A stretch of 64,000 nt of DNA, taken from assembly GCA_003344405.1 (NCBI GenBank), contig NOWV01000085.1, positions 62,001 to 126,000 on the forward strand, given 5' to 3'. Below the pieces are notes generated by a model. The model did no database searches, had not been told where the DNA came from, and was given only the letters and a program-made list of their open reading frames with translations. Below, one piece after another: positions 1 to 14,599 of this stretch (within the stretch, counting starts at the first letter, position 1; each line of letters starts with the position of its first letter). Position numbers and translations under genes: made by a program. This DNA comes from Trichoplax sp. H2. Its lineage: Eukaryota > Placozoa > Uniplacotomia > Trichoplacea.

Positions 1-39
1 CGTTAATTAAATCAACGCAAGCCACTCATGAACTGAGAA

Positions 40-415
40 ACTGGAATTGTAATCGAAAGGAAAATAGCACACGCACAGTATTTATGCTAATGAGAAGGTA
101 TTGCAAATTCGGTTGTTGCTGTTATCTAAATAAATATCATGAAATGATGCTCTTAATATGGCATGCAAAATTGCAGCTAATAAAATGTATCACTCTTCTG
201 CATTCGAGATTTTCTTAATGAAATATAGAGGAATATCAAAACAATACAAACTACTCATTAGCTAAGAAATTGGATTATACGTATTCTAGAGGAAATTATC
301 ACGCGTTCAAAAACTACTCTAATGAGAAGGTATTACAAATTATATACTACTGTCATCTAAATGAATATCATGAAACAACTTTGTTAATGCGGCGTGTAAA
401 AATTACGGCTCACGG
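40..415. repeat. Degenerate direct repeat pair (~225-bp spacing)
   Basis: Two diverged copies of one block lie here, roughly 40-180 and 265-415. Both share the order: a GAAAxTGGA-like start, CTAATGAGAAGGTATT(A/G)CAAATT, then TCTAAATxAATATCATGAAA, then a weaker end resembling TTAATxxGGC. Identity is partial and broken by indels, so this is an old duplication. No coding potential is seen. Confidence 0.5.
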
Positions 416-420
416 TATGC

Positions 421-2591
421 AGTTATAGTACAGTAGATAGAAAAGAAATGAGAAAGGAGGTGATTCTCCATTAATTAAGGATGATCTTTAGATTATATTT
501 AATTAAAATACTATATTGGCTTCTTTATAGGAAGTATATACGTAAAAATTTGAATACGATGATATATGAATATATGAATAGATACAATACACGTAGATTA
601 TATCAGGGGATTGTATTGTGTTGCTGCAATAAACTTGAAATACACAACAAATAATTGACCATAGATGTAAATTATCTTATTAGTCAGTCATTCAACATGA
701 TCGATTTCTGGAAAATAATTTATCAATGATTTCAATCAAAGTAAAAGTTTCTTAAATTTTATGCTAAAGATTACGAAATATATTAAAATGAGAACGAAAG
801 TATGATTTATAAAGAATATAATTGTAGCAGTAAGGATATTTATTGGGAAGCACTCCAAATGCTGTAAACTATCGTACTTTATTCAATCATGAAGAAAAAG
901 CAATTTGATTGCATAAATGTAGAAATAAAGCGATAGAACAGTTAACCTGCTAGCACGACATAAAACAGAAAGGGCTTTTGTCCATTCTAATTGTTGAGTA
1001 AATCAAAAGATACATTTACTATATATCTCCTCAAGATTTACAATAGAAAGGCTGATTCGTTCCAGTAATATCATGACTCTGCAATAGTCACAAAATAATT
1101 ATCAAGTCACTCATAGGATGAGCTAACAATCCTTATGAGTACTGTATATACGTAATTTACTAATACACTACATTATGTCTGTCTTGCTTTACAGCTTATT
1201 ATGACATATCTTAAAGGGAAATACCAGTATTTCCTAAAATGACAGCTACAATTGGAGTAGATTTTGACATTAACTAGGCTTGGAATAGAATGATAGGAAT
1301 TCTAATGGAATGAAGGTGACTAATAGCAAATACCTATTGAATCAACTTATGGATCTGAATCATAATAGTAGGTAATCACGTACATCTCATTGCGTAACAT
1401 CGTCCGACTACAGCCAATTTCGTAGATGAGTAAGCAGTGACAATTTGATATGTATATATTCCTTTAAGTATTATAATAGAGGTAGAAGTGTACCTATTTC
1501 ATTGTAGATCTGGACCTTAACATCATCATATTGCATTGTATTATGAGATGCAATAATCGAATAGGTGATATAATAAGATTATGACTAATGGAAACAACGT
1601 ATACTTGGCAGACACTTTAGTTGCGATGGCAATTTTATCATTTTACCTTTCCGGTCTTTGTTTAAAGACATTAGTATTTATTATTTGAAAGTTATTGATG
1701 GGAGTAGTTAAAAGTAATTAATTACAGAAAATGAGTGCTCTTCCACGATCTTTTAATACCCTCTGGAACGATATAAGTATCAATACTTTCCCATGTATAC
1801 GTATATGTTATATAGTGATACATATACCAACTAAAAACCTATATTAAGGTACCTTACCATCTATGCATAAGAAAGTACTAGTGAAAGATTTTTTGCAATA
1901 GTTCTCCATCCGCAGTATACTGACTGTAACGGTAGAAACAATATTACTATCATTTACTTATTCTTGAACTACAATAATCTAATCGGTGCCTAATATTGGG
2001 CAGCCTACCTTACTGTATATATCACTAAATTCACGATATTTTCTATTAGACGCTAGATAAGCCTTTTGAACTAATTTGAACCGATTAGTAGTTCGCCTAA
2101 ATTTCCAGTTGATAGAATTTAGCTTACGATAATGTGATCACAGCGAAAGTTTTATCTTACTGTTTAAACACTCATAATTACCTTGCCCCAATCTTTGATA
2201 AATATAGTAACGGGCCAATGTATGGCTTATTTAAACACTACCTTATAGTTCAAAGTATTCTAGGGTATAATTATAGTTAATAATAAGACGCGAAATATTA
2301 TTTTGTAAATTCAGACAGCTTCAGAAGATGTATAATACCATTTTTTTAGAAAACACTATATCAGACATTATTCCTAGCAACGTTAAGAATGAGTGTACGT
2401 ATCCAGGTAAATGACTATGAAATACAGAAACACTAAATTGGGCGAAAATAAACTTCAACAATTGAAATTTTAGTAAACCGAGCTGCCACGTTAAGCAGTT
2501 ATTCTGATATTAAGATCAGTCTTGCGTGCGTAGCGCAAGATACCGAAGTCTAACGTTCAGATCGAAAAGCTATACAATTTTAAAACTGAGA
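421..2591. other. AT-rich stretch without a supported gene
   Basis: Both strands were read for exon-like segments. The TRIO-like gene on the minus strand points into this region and could have further 3' exons here, but no segment matches the SH3, second DH-PH or kinase parts known from TRIO/Kalirin. A short minus-strand segment near 1860-1915 has splice-like ends and an in-frame stop and could be a terminal exon, but it has no recognisable protein content. A small hairpin lies at about 2520-2540 (CTTGCG arms). Confidence 0.4.
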
Positions 2592-5500
2592 TTAAAACTG
2601 CAATATTGCTAAACGTAACTTACCGTCGGGGTCCTTAATAAATTCAGGTAAAGTGCTACTTCTTTTCAGTCCATAAGAACGCGGGATAGAATCATCAGAT
2701 GAGTGTTGTTGTGAAAATCTTGATTTCGTTGATTTTTTTCTCCATTTCGTTTTTCTCTCTTGCGGTTCAGCAATACTACCTAAGAGTAATTCTTCTCCAC
2801 TTGAGTAATCCTAAGCAATAGCAACGATTTATGTAACAGGGATTATACTCGTTATTGATACATTGCTAACGTCGTCAATTCCATCTATAACAAAAGGTAA
2901 CTATTTTAAAACTAACACGCGAAAATACTGACTTTTTCAGATCCAATACCACTTAAGCGAGGATAATCGCCATCCGAGTCTTCTGGAGATACACTATATT
3001 GAAATATAGTTAAGAAGACGTTATCTTATTTTTATATATCGAAATCTTTGATAAAACTATTGTATATAAGATTACAACCAGATAACCAAAGACTGTTACT
3101 TTAGACTTACAATACTTCTGAGCCACTACCTGGCCTTGATTGTATACTAACATTGCCACCTGTAATCATCGTAAATTGAATGTTAATAACGTTATATTTT
3201 ACTGATGCAAGAAAGTAACATAGTCAATGCCCTCACGTAATTTAGCAATCCCAATATATACTAGCGGCTTTAAGCGCTTGATCCATTCTTCAGTTACGGA
3301 TTCGCTATAAGACTAAAATCGCAACAAAACATGATCGAATCTTTATGATTGAGAAAGAATTACATTGTAGTATATTCCGTATTTACTAAGTCAGTTTAAT
3401 TTACTTTGAAAATTAATTTGCTATCTGAAGCCCTTTTCGAAATTATAACAAACTTAAGAGGCTCGTTTTCTATTCTGCCTACGGATGCAATATCGGCGAC
3501 CTAATAAGATATCAACCGCAGAAAAATTATTATAGTACTCGAAAAGTATTAAAATTACAGATACGCATACATGCGATAATCATCCTTAGTAACTTACCAT
3601 GATCCTACTCTTAAATATGTAATTTTTAACGTTGCCATCCCCATCCTTTACTTGTTTGCTTAACACTAAAGCTTTCTCAAATAGAAATAGATGACGTTCT
3701 TTTTCTTTTCGTCGAATACTCTTTGAATCCATTAATAAGCACTCATCTTGCATAATAACTTTTCCTAGCCCTTCTATATCGCTATCTACGCCTGTTAAAA
3801 GGCCAGCATGCATTGCATCATTCGCCCGCCTAGGAACACTCAACATCACCTCCACACTTGCTTTAATTTCCTCTTTCCCACTATCAACACAGTCCATCAG
3901 ATCTTTCAATAATAATTGATATTTTGTCATTCTTTGAACAGGTTTTATTAAATAAGATGATAGTGAAACATCACAACAAGAGCGCTGTTGTACATCATCA
4001 AAGAAAGTCTGGCCATATTCCATAACCACTGTGTTGGATCTTGATTTATTACGACAATAATCAACATACATTTCGAAATGTTCAGCATGCGAAATAAAGC
4101 AATTACCAACATTTTCGGGACTATCAATACAGGCAGTAAGTTCATTACAAAATGTGCTTTTATGAAAATTGTAAATTTCTTCAATATTTCCAAAGATGAC
4201 CTCATCTCTACCATATAATTCAGCTGGAACGTCGGGCCCATGCATGGCTTCCATGTATATATTAATAACTTGTTCTAAATCTTTTACATATGTCTGCTCT
4301 GTTGTAATCAACTCGTTAATAACAAATTTCTTTCGTCGTTCAATTCGTTGCTTTTCATCATCTTCTGATAATTGTCTCTTAAGAGATCCTCGACTTCCAG
4401 ATCTTTGCAAATCAGAACGAAGGCTAGATAAACTTGCTCTACTAGACATTTTATGGAGATAAGTATGTTTATCAGGATATTCCGTTGTTGGTTCACCTTT
4501 AGTAATTGCTTCCAGGAGAAACTGATGTTTGCTCATGTTATAATCGCAATCATAATAGTTCGTTTCCAGCGAATCCATCATAGCTTTAACATTATCCGCA
4601 TGATTATGTTTATTTTCAATTAATTCTACACCATCCTCGAGCAAATTTTCAATAGTTCGATACATTTCTTTTAAACTTGCTTCATTCTCTCGGAATAACT
4701 TTAAATGAAGTTTTGCTTCAGATTCTGTTAATTTTTCATAATTTAAATTCATAGGTATATGGAAAATATTTGATTCATGAAGAGTATTTAAAGTTTTCTT
4801 AGCTTCAGTATCAAAAATTATAAATTCTTTACAGTGTTCTAAACTAATCATATGTGATCGCCATAAGTTAAGAACATAACCCTCACGACGTCTTAGCTGT
4901 TCAATGATCAGACGAGGATGTTCTCTTGACGAACTGGTAACAATATCGTCTTTGGAAGTTTCATTTATTGCCTCTTCGTTGGCGTAGGTATCTATAGCTT
5001 GAATTAACGATAGCAAGTTGGTAGAATAAACGCGAACAAGGCCGCAGGCAGCAATTATGGTATCTCTTTCCTTGTTATGTTTAGCGATCAATTCATAAAT
5101 TGCTTCACTTTTATTAGTAACTCCTGTAAATTCACTAGCAATATCACATGGATCTCGGCCAGAAGAAAAATCTCTTTCCGCACTAGATAAAACTTGAAAT
5201 ATCTATAATTGGTTTATAGTAAAAAGTTAGCAGCCTTAATTTCCTTCTTTTGAATATATTATATATAATTATCAAAGAGAAAAATAATGTAATTCTATTA
5301 GATAAGATGAAATTGAATGTTAACGCAATTAAAGAATACCTCTTCCGAAGCTTCATGGAATTGTACTGATGTGGTAAGAAGCTCATCCCGAAGGTTGCAT
5401 AAACGGTTAAGGCAATCCCAACTTTCCATGATGTTATTGATACAATTGTTACAGGTTTCAAAATTATGTAACCCACTCTCGTTTAATTTGGTGCCTTCTT

Positions 5501-8500
5501 TATATATGTTTTCAACACTTTGACCGATACACTATATCATGTGCCAAAATAAATATTTTAAGTCCATAAGATAGATGGATTGATATATAATATCGCTATG
5601 GATACATAGACATAGGAATATTCAACACTGTAACATTAACAAATACAGCAAGTAACTTTTAGCGTTATGTCATTTACATCAATAGTCTTCTTAAATCCTT
5701 CGAATTGTTCTTGCAAAGACTTTGCTTCAATTGGATTTCTTCCAATCTCTGAGAAGTTGATTAGAGACAACTCCGCGTGACGTATCCATCCAGATAGCTA
5801 AAATAAATGTACAAGTTTTACATGTTGATATAGTAATACGAATGTCTAAATATTATCAAAATTAATATAAAAGAACGTATAATGTATGATAAGCTAGGGT
5901 ACCTCATTTCCTTTCTCTATAAACTTGACCAACGTTAAATGTCTTTTCATAAATGCTAATTTTGTCGAGTTGGTATTAACAAATTGCTGTTGTTTATCAA
6001 CGCATAGCTGCATACATGCGTTTAATGCGCTGACATGATCTTGTTCATTTTCATCTGAGGAACTAGGGATATTTATTTGTAGATCCTGTATCTGCGGAAC
6101 AATATTGTCACGTAACAGCTGTAATTCCTCCAGTTGCGATGTAAACAACGTATTTTTATCTTCATATGCATTTATAAGCATTTCCATTTGTTGGCTACTA
6201 TCGGGATAGGTTGCATCTAATATTTCGCTTCGTTGTTGATCGCAATCTTGCATAAACTGTAAAATATGTGAGTCGATAATTAGTTACAACGAATATGTAT
6301 GCAGGTACTTATATACGACATTCTATATTCATATTTATGATGCAAATCTGACCTTATCAATGTTTTCTTTAAGCTCAAAAAAGTCAAGACATAGTTCCAG
6401 CTTGCTTAGACGCATTGCCCACAAACCGTCTACTGCGCGTCTTTTCTCTGATAAGCCAGCAATTACTTCTTCCACAAGATCAACTGCTTCATTGAGCAGT
6501 TCTTCGGATGGCTCTGTTATCGATTTATAATATCAGAGGTTACAAAGTTACAAACTCCGGCTAGTAACTTATGATTTAAAGATTAAACGTATCAGTGCTT
6601 ACTATTTTTATTCTTTAGAGCAGCAAAACTTTCGTAATGGTCTTTTAAGCTCCTAATAAGATTGTCACAGTCTCCTTTTGTTAATCGTTGAGCATTAAGT
6701 GCTGCCTTTTGCCTAACTTGGCATCCTTCCAGCATCTCTTTAGCTTCCGCTAGTGAGGAGGCAAATGCATCCTGACACAACTTCATTTTAACACCATTTA
6801 ACCATTTCGTAAACTAAAAATTATAATTATTAATTAGTATATGGCTTTATTGAACCTACATTAATTACGCTTCTAAGATAGTAACAGTGAATACACTGTA
6901 ATGACCAAACAAACCTCTTTAGTATGGCTATGAAAAACAATAGATAATTCTATCATTTCTCTACGCTTGCATACACATTTACGAAAATTTTCCACAGTAT
7001 CGAATAGCCTTTTTCTTAAATTTTGTACGGCACGCTTGTCGCATTCTGCTGTTTCAGTAAGGTGTTCGCAAGTCTTTAATAATTTCTCTGCATTATTGTA
7101 CATAGTCTGCAATCAATAACAAGAATAATGTTAATCTATTTATTAAATAATACGAAATAATCAAATACAAAAGGATTGATTGCCAGATTACTATTGTATG
7201 GAATCGTATCTGAAATATACGTGCAATATCAATGATGACTTTCACAGACCTCACACATCTTCTCGAATTCTTCATGTTTTCGTAAAAGCATGTCTGCTTT
7301 GCTTAGAGATTTTGCTATACGAAAATTTTTTATTAAATACATTTCCCCATGCAGTTCAATCCACTCAATAACCTATGCAAATTATAATTCATTTTAGTAA
7401 TATATTTCCATTCTATGTGATACACAGAAGTTTACAATTACACAATAGGCAATATCATTTAGGTATCATCAACGTTTTCGCATATTGCTTAATTTACCCG
7501 ATCGGAATCTTCATCGATTATACATAGCTGATATTTTTGATCAAGTTTTTTGACAACTGAGGACCATTTTCGTTCGAATTCTTCTTTTTCTATCTCGACA
7601 GTGTGCAACAGACTCAAAACATGATTTGCTGCTTCATTGTAAGTAGGACTAGCTGCGGTCCACATATTACTGTTAATGACGATAGTACTAGGTGTATGAA
7701 GCAGTTGAGAAAGGTCTTTACCAATCCTTTTAATTTTATTATAAGCTTCTTTAAATTCTTCTTGAATGGTATTATGCTTTAATTGCAAATCTTGTAAGGT
7801 TGATAAACCTTGAGGTATTCTTTCTCTATCATGATGACAAGCTCTTTTAAGTTTGTCCACTAATCTGATGAACTACATTCAACGATAGTTATTTCTTTAA
7901 ACTTTTGAATTGCTTTGAAAAATTTCGAACACAATAACTATCATCCAATGTATACTTACATTTTCGTACTCTTTGTGAAATAGAAGCGATTCGCGTACCA
8001 AGGCTCCCCTTTCTTCCAGACTGGCAGCGAAATGTTTCCATTCTCTGTCAAGTGTTTCACATTCCTCCAGAAGATCTTCTTTGGCATATTGCATGTTGGG
8101 AAATAATTTGTTACCTTGTTGCAATAGTTTACTAACGTTTACATATACGTTCTGCAATAGATTAGTGATTTAAAGTTAGATAGACATCTTTAAATAAATC
8201 AATGCATTTCCGACGTGATAGAATTGACTACATTATACCATTGCACTCTCTTGAAATCTATGATAATCTTCTTTATGCCTCTTAGCAGATTCGATGCTAG
8301 TTCCAATGTCAGTGAGTTTCATCAAGAAATTATCTCTATTGCGTTTAATCCATTCCCTGACCTATAGTTCAAGAGATTAATGATAGAAAAAATACCAATG
8401 ACGATATCCTCGAAATCATAGATGTAAAATTATCATTTTACTGCTGAAATATTGATGTAAATAGAAAACCATAACAAATATTGCAGATCAGCAGCCTAAA

Positions 8501-11500
8501 AACTTCACACTAACTCTACCGTTTTATACAATAACTTACTTTTCCACTTTCTTTGACAAAAAGGCATAACTGGTAATGTTGATCCAGGTTTAATTTTTGT
8601 TTTTGCCATTGGTCACGCAATTGTTGACGTTTTGTATGCATAATATTTATTAGTGTTTGGATTCGGCTTGCACTGGCAGTAAAGTCTTCTAAGGAAGTTC
8701 GAATAGGTCGTTCTCTTCAAATATTGTAAAAGTAGCACATTTTAGTAATCTTGCTAAATTACAATAAATAATAGCAAAACATCTATATCTGTGTCATTGA
8801 AGTTATAAAAGCGTAAAATTTATTTTTAATATTCAAATCTGTTGAAAGTAATCATAGCAATAGAAATTATAGGCACTACACAGGTACCCTTGAATCAAAT
8901 CTAGAATAGTTTGTCCGTTTTCTTCAAATTCATTAATGGGAAGATTGTGCATTAGTTGCTTTATTTTCAGATGATCTTTTTTCCTTTCTTTAATTGCCTC
9001 TAGTTCTTTTGGTAAATTAAGGTTGCCGACGGAATCGGATATTTTATCCATTTGATGAATAACACCTAATGATTTTCTTGAAAATTCTTCCAACATCTAC
9101 AATATTACATATGAGATGTTTTAAAACGAATAAATCATTTAACTATTTATGCTAGTATAATTTTATCGTACATTTGCTTTTTAATAAAAAGTAACATTCA
9201 TTAGCTATGTACAAGTATTATATTAGCTTACTAGGCGCAATTCTATCCATTCTTCGTGACAGTATGGTAATATTCCTTGCAATTCTTCCGTTAAGTCAGT
9301 AATATCAATTTGCTTGACTAAATTGGATATAGAAACCACCTGCATCTATAATATGTGATAAGAACAAACACATTTGAACTTATTATGTCGAATAATACAT
9401 ATATATTGTAGCGTGACAGACATTTTAAGTATTAAACTTCTACATGATTGGATTATATAATCACGATAGACGTGTACATGTATTTGTACGCGTATAAATA
9501 GCGAATTAGAACATGGGAAAATATCCATTAGTAACTATTGGTATCCGAATCGGTTAAAAATGATCAAAAAGCGGAAATTTCAAAGTCAATAATAAATTAC
9601 ATTTAATTCGGTCTTCATTTGTGTAATCATTGCTTTGCCACGTTTCCAAAAGGAATCGGATTTTATAATAAATACTTTAGCGATAGTATCTAAGAAAGCT
9701 TCTTCCAGTATATTCAGTAGCGGCTTTAAGCCTCTCCAATCGACAGATCTTCCATCGACAATGACAGTCAAGCCTTTGACTTTTACTTCTTGACTAGATG
9801 TTGTAATAGTTAGTGTTAAAGTAGCTTGATACCGTGATAGATAAATTAAAATGATTTATAGTAATCATTTCTATAGCACTAGCTGCTACTTCATGACATA
9901 CTTTATTATACGATACCTGTAGCATTAAATCATGCACAGAGTGACATTTTAATTTATACTACATTAGTCTATGTCACAGAGTATGGAAATCTTACCACGG
10001 AATGCTTGCAAGATAGTTTATTAGCTTTATTAGACGTTCACTTTCGATGTCAACAAATGTTACCCTAGCTAGAAAAGTGATGATAGCTCTGCCACTTCTA
10101 TCTCGACCACCTAATAATTGTAAGTAAATGGGAAGCAATTTATGTTATCCCTTATGTCAAAAAATTAACAAGTACTTTTAATTTGTGTAGTACAGTTGTA
10201 ACTTTTAGAAGAGATTCGATCGGAAATCCAGTACTTAAGCATTACTATGATTGAGTTTACGTATATCTAGGATAGAATATTGTAGCTAGTTTAAAATTAG
10301 CGATCGTTACTGTCTCAATTGCAAAGTAGTTTATTTATTGTTAAGTCATCGGCACTTTAAATTTGCAATAAGTATTGATTGAGAGACATACGCGTACATT
10401 AATGTTGATAATATTTACAGTAATACAACATCTTGCAAGTCAAGTACATAAAACTTAGTTGTCACATTTTTATAACTATTGAAATTTTAGTGGATTGATT
10501 TACGAAATGTTTGACAACAGAAATTTCCATATCTAGAATACTAACGGCAGAAACTGGCCTTAATCTTGAGAAATATGTATATATACACTCGTTGCGTATC
10601 CCATAGCATCATAATACAGTATCGTAGCTCATAAACTGTATTACAGTATACTGTAGTACTGCCTTTATCGATGTTGAATGCTGGATTCAGCAATAATACG
10701 AAATGAGGAATTGGGAGTCTTATAATTATGCTGACCTTTATTGTCACCTAGGTCAGTAATTAAATTTACTATTTATCCTGGAGAAGTGTATGATTTATAT
10801 GACATATATCCGTCCAGTATGCTGCTTAGCCTTGACCAGTGTGCGATGTAGCGTACTACTTAAAATTGCCTCGATCAAGACTTTTCGAAGTAACACCGAA
10901 GCAGTTGATATGGTACTGCTGTGCATAAATTGTCATATGATGATCATGCATTGTTCTTAAGTAGTTATTGATAAACTGGATGTTCCACAGTAATCATAAA
11001 ATTAAGCCGTCTCAACGAGTAATTGTTATTAGTTATAGTGATAACGACATTACAGGCGATATCAATTTTACATTATAAGTAGTACTGTACAAACAGTATA
11101 GTGCAATTAATTAATTGAACGCCATACGGACGCGGTAGTTTCACAGCAGAGAAGTTATGATATCTTGGAATATATTGTTTCAAGTATCTTTTGATGTATG
11201 ATATACTATAAGATGAATTACGGTAGGAATGAGAGTGTGGAAAAACTCGTACTTGGTATACTGTACATTTGTGCTACTCAATTAGAAAAAAGAAAGATCT
11301 ATATGCGTATAGTGTACAGTACTGTACTGTACACCAAAGCAAATCAAGCGGTTATTAAAAAAAGAAAAATCTTGCAATTTTGTATTAATAAAACCACTTA
11401 GAACTAGGCTGCATATACTCAAACAGTTGTTGAAGAACGAGCTAGACGAAATTCTGAAACATTGACTTAGTTCAGTGCAGCAATCTTATGATGATGTTAC

Positions 11501-13873
11501 TTGTACAAAAAAGGCAGCGCCACTAAAGAAAAGTCTTGTTCAATTTATATATGTACTATGTCTTTATCAAAATTTAGCGATGGTAGGAAATTGTTACTAC
11601 AAAGAAGGCTTCCATGAAGTGCATTAGTTATGTCATGTTAATGATAAACTGTATGGGATTTTTGTTTAAAAAAATCATGGTTTTTGTTAAAGCAGTCGTA
11701 ACTACATACGATGATGCAAAATAAACATAGGACACACAATAATTTGCAACTGTAAATTACTCAAATTGGTATTAGCAGTGCAAATCGAGGATTTCAAATA
11801 ATTAGCTAGTACATATGTGAAAACGCACGTTGACATATACATCCGCTCATAATATTATTCATATAGTACAGTGTTACAGTATACCGATAGTGAAGAAATC
11901 TGATGGAAAAACTGTGACGTACACTCAAAGTAAAACGCCACAACCGCTCCTGCAGTCACCGTGGCGAAGGATTACAATAAATTACATGCGTGCATCTAGT
12001 AAGTCATTAACTAGGTCGATCTTTAAATTTTTTAAGTCATCAAATTAAACATTATAATGATGTTGTTGAGAGGGGAAAAATAACAAGCAAGAAAATCTTT
12101 GTCCGAATTTAAAGGCATAATAATAACATAATGGAAAGCAATAAAAGAATGATTTGAAATTATTGCATCTTTTGTTTTACGAAGTTCTCTCTTGTCGAGA
12201 GCTACAAGGCACAAAGGCACATAACATAGTAAAGTTTTCAAGCAGCAGAGACACATGATATCACTCACTATACGGTAGAATTAATGATGAACCGGCTGCT
12301 ACGTGCAGTATGCATACGGCACTGTATACCGGACATCTTATTACAATTAATTATCAGTTACAAGTTAAGAAATCATGGGTTGTTGTGATTACAGTAAACG
12401 TACAGTATAACTTGAAATCGAAGATATTTTTCAACATTATTCGTAACTTGTTCAATTTACCTGACAAGAAAGCAATCTTTTCTTTTAATATTTTTAAGAC
12501 ATCGTTAGCCTTTAAACTGTTGTCTTCATCAGTACCTAGAGTGTAGCATTAACAGTAAAGCTTCAAAAAAAGTTTTCCAAGGCTACAAATCCTACGATTT
12601 GTAGATCATTAATAAAAAAATATAGTAAAACTAAAATGCTTCTGGATATAAGTATCAAAGCTTTTGGCTCTCACGATTTAGTTTTATTTATTTTATTAAC
12701 GTTATTTGCTAAACGATCGACAATTGCTCTTAGGTTAATCTCATCAAGTAAAAATTAAAAATAATAGCAGTGTACTGGCATACTGAATTTTACTTAAGAT
12801 GAGTATTGCACTTTGTATAACTAAACTTTGAAAGGACTACAATTCAAGTTTCTAATCTTGTTATATATATATATTAAAGTTACAATATCGAGTCCACATA
12901 AGGATTTATAGTTAGAATTAATTCATATTACCATCGAGTTCGTAATAAAACGATTTTATATTTTTTTAACATTGATAGTGGAGTGTACAAAAATTCAGAA
13001 CGATGGTCATGAATGCATTCTGTCGTGATAATCTGATCGATTATTTATTAATTAATTCATATACTCGTATAGCACAACAGTGCATGTAAGAGTTGAAAGA
13101 ACTAGTTACTACAGTAGTAGTGGTAGTAGTAGTTAGAATGAGAGCGAGTCGCGTTATAAATTTATACTCGTTAGGATTAACAACTTGCATCCTCCATGAC
13201 AAAAAGTTCAATTGCTTCATATTAATCGTACTCTCCTGTTCACAGTATTGTTATAATCATGCAAACTTGGAATACTATTGGAAAGATAGCTAAGCAATAT
13301 GAGTTATAAGCTGATATGATCGAATGGTAAAGAAATTGAGTTATATAAATCGAGCAACTATTACTGCACATTGACATGCAAATTGAGATTAATCTAAATA
13401 CTTGTAATTCTCTGGCTAATGATTTCAACGACTACGTAAGGTAATTTTGGGGGGGTTGGTTTAAGCGATTAATTAATCGTTTGCGGCTAAGATAGGTATA
13501 CAGGATGGAGAATAGTGTAGTGGAACAGTGTTGTGATCGATATTATGAAGAAATGAAGAGTACAGTAGTGAAAGATGGATGATAAGACCGCGTGCGGCTT
13601 TTCAAGTGACGTTTGTCGTGTATAACTGTACCTAAATACAGTCATGACTGTTGTATATCAATACGTAATTGTGAATTTTTATTTAATGGTTTGTTATTAC
13701 AACGACTTGAAGAATGTAAGCTGGGTGTATTTATTGGTCAATTTTTAAACTGTTTATTATTTTAGTATATTATTGAAGTAAATAGCTTGGATTAACTTAC
13801 CTAATTCCATTAAACTTTTTGAGATATCATCGTCCGATAGTGTATTGACAGCAACAAGCGATCCTGCAGCCAT
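2592..13873 (-). CDS. TRIO: TRIO/Kalirin-family Rho guanine-nucleotide exchange factor (3' end unresolved)
   Basis: The family activates Rac1/RhoG at membranes through its first DH-PH unit. I place 22 exons, all phase-consistent: 13801-13873 (ATG), 9996-10110, 9601-9793, 9232-9339, 8888-9096, 8540-8714, 8239-8361, 7960-8151, 7498-7872, 7250-7372, 6915-7106, 6603-6813, 6353-6513, 5903-6256, 5657-5797, 5340-5531, 3598-5202, 3405-3500, 3237-3312, 3111-3159, 2933-2993 and 2624-2810, about 1,670 residues. Exons 2-4 encode the CRAL-TRIO domain (GGRDRSGRAI, LTVIVDGRSVDW, CHEEWIELRL). Exons 5-17 encode the spectrin repeats. The 1.6-kb exon 17 ends the repeats and carries DH1 (ITTEQTYVKDL, SSYLIKPVQRMTKYQLLLKD) and the start of PH1 (ERHLFLFEKALVLSKQVKDG), which finishes in exons 18-19. 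Exons 20-22 encode a Ser/Lys/Arg-rich linker. SH3, DH2 and kinase parts are not seen. The annotated lower limit is an in-frame stop reached if the exon-22 donor is not used. Exon 1 is supported by phase but has little conserved sequence. Confidence 0.93.
10111..13800 (-). other. Large first intron of the TRIO-like gene
   Basis: This 3.7-kb intron separates the 73-bp first coding exon from the CRAL-TRIO exons. It contains scattered GTACAGTAC-type palindromes (for example near 11,240-11,330), a GTAGTAGTGGTAGTAGTAG microsatellite near 13,110 and a G7 run near 13,448. Short open frames in it (60-78 codons) have no conserved features and look like chance. No internal gene is supported. Confidence 0.5.
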
Positions 13874-14140
13874 GATGATCGGGAGCAATCTGTGATAGAA
13901 AAGCAATAGACCATGTTGTAGAATGGTATTTCACTAGTTTAGACTATGCAAAATTATCCATTTCTGATGTTGTCTAGTGCATAAACTAGACTTGAAGTAT
14001 TTCATGTACAGTTAAACCCTTGAAATTGAACTGCCAGCGTTTAGCATCCAGTCTGGCACTCCGTCAAGGTTAGAATTATTATAAAAATGACAACTATTTG
14101 CACTTTCGATAAAGATCGTTGGGCTGAGAATGAAAGAAAA

Positions 14141-14169
14141 TGAAAATGGATTCTTATAATCCATTTTCA
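14141..14169. repeat. Perfect 12-bp inverted repeat (hairpin)
   Basis: TGAAAATGGATT at 14141-14152 is matched by its exact reverse complement at 14158-14169, with a 5-nt loop CTTAT. It lies about 270 bp upstream of the TRIO-like start codon. A second, shorter hairpin (GTCTAGT/ACTAGAC) sits near 13,970-13,990. A role is not shown; it could be chance, a transposon relic or a transcript structure. Confidence 0.6.
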
Positions 14170-14599
14170 ATAAGCGATAAAAGACTAATTGCTTATGTTA
14201 ACCCTTCCATTGCATTCCAATTGAACCGATATGAATAAAGAAATATCTTGAAGTAGTACTAACCTCCAATGAGCTAAGCTAAGATGATGTCGCTTGTCTG
14301 CAATAGCTTAACAAATGATAACGAAGACGGCGACACTACATTACTGAAATGTTGGAACATTGAATTTGTCAAGTGGTTGAACAAAAGTCCTACTGTACTT
14401 TACGCAGTTTCAATCAATTAATTTGGCTAGTAGTAAGAATAAAAAGCAATCTTTCAAAGACAGTAATTTTCCTAGGGTAGAAATTAGCCTCCAATTTTCT
14501 CTTTTTATTGTCCACCTTGGAGATAAAAATGGTGCGCCATCTTGAGAAGTAGGTCCAAGTTGTATTTACTTGTACTGTATTAATTATAATTTATCAATT

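Noticed and set aside
421-2591. Second DH-PH, SH3 or kinase exons of the TRIO-like gene
   Set aside because: No segment on the minus strand matches these domains; if present they lie beyond the window or are absent.
11830-12546. Short open frames in the first TRIO intron
   Set aside because: They are 60-78 codons long, of AT-driven composition, on both strands, without conserved features.
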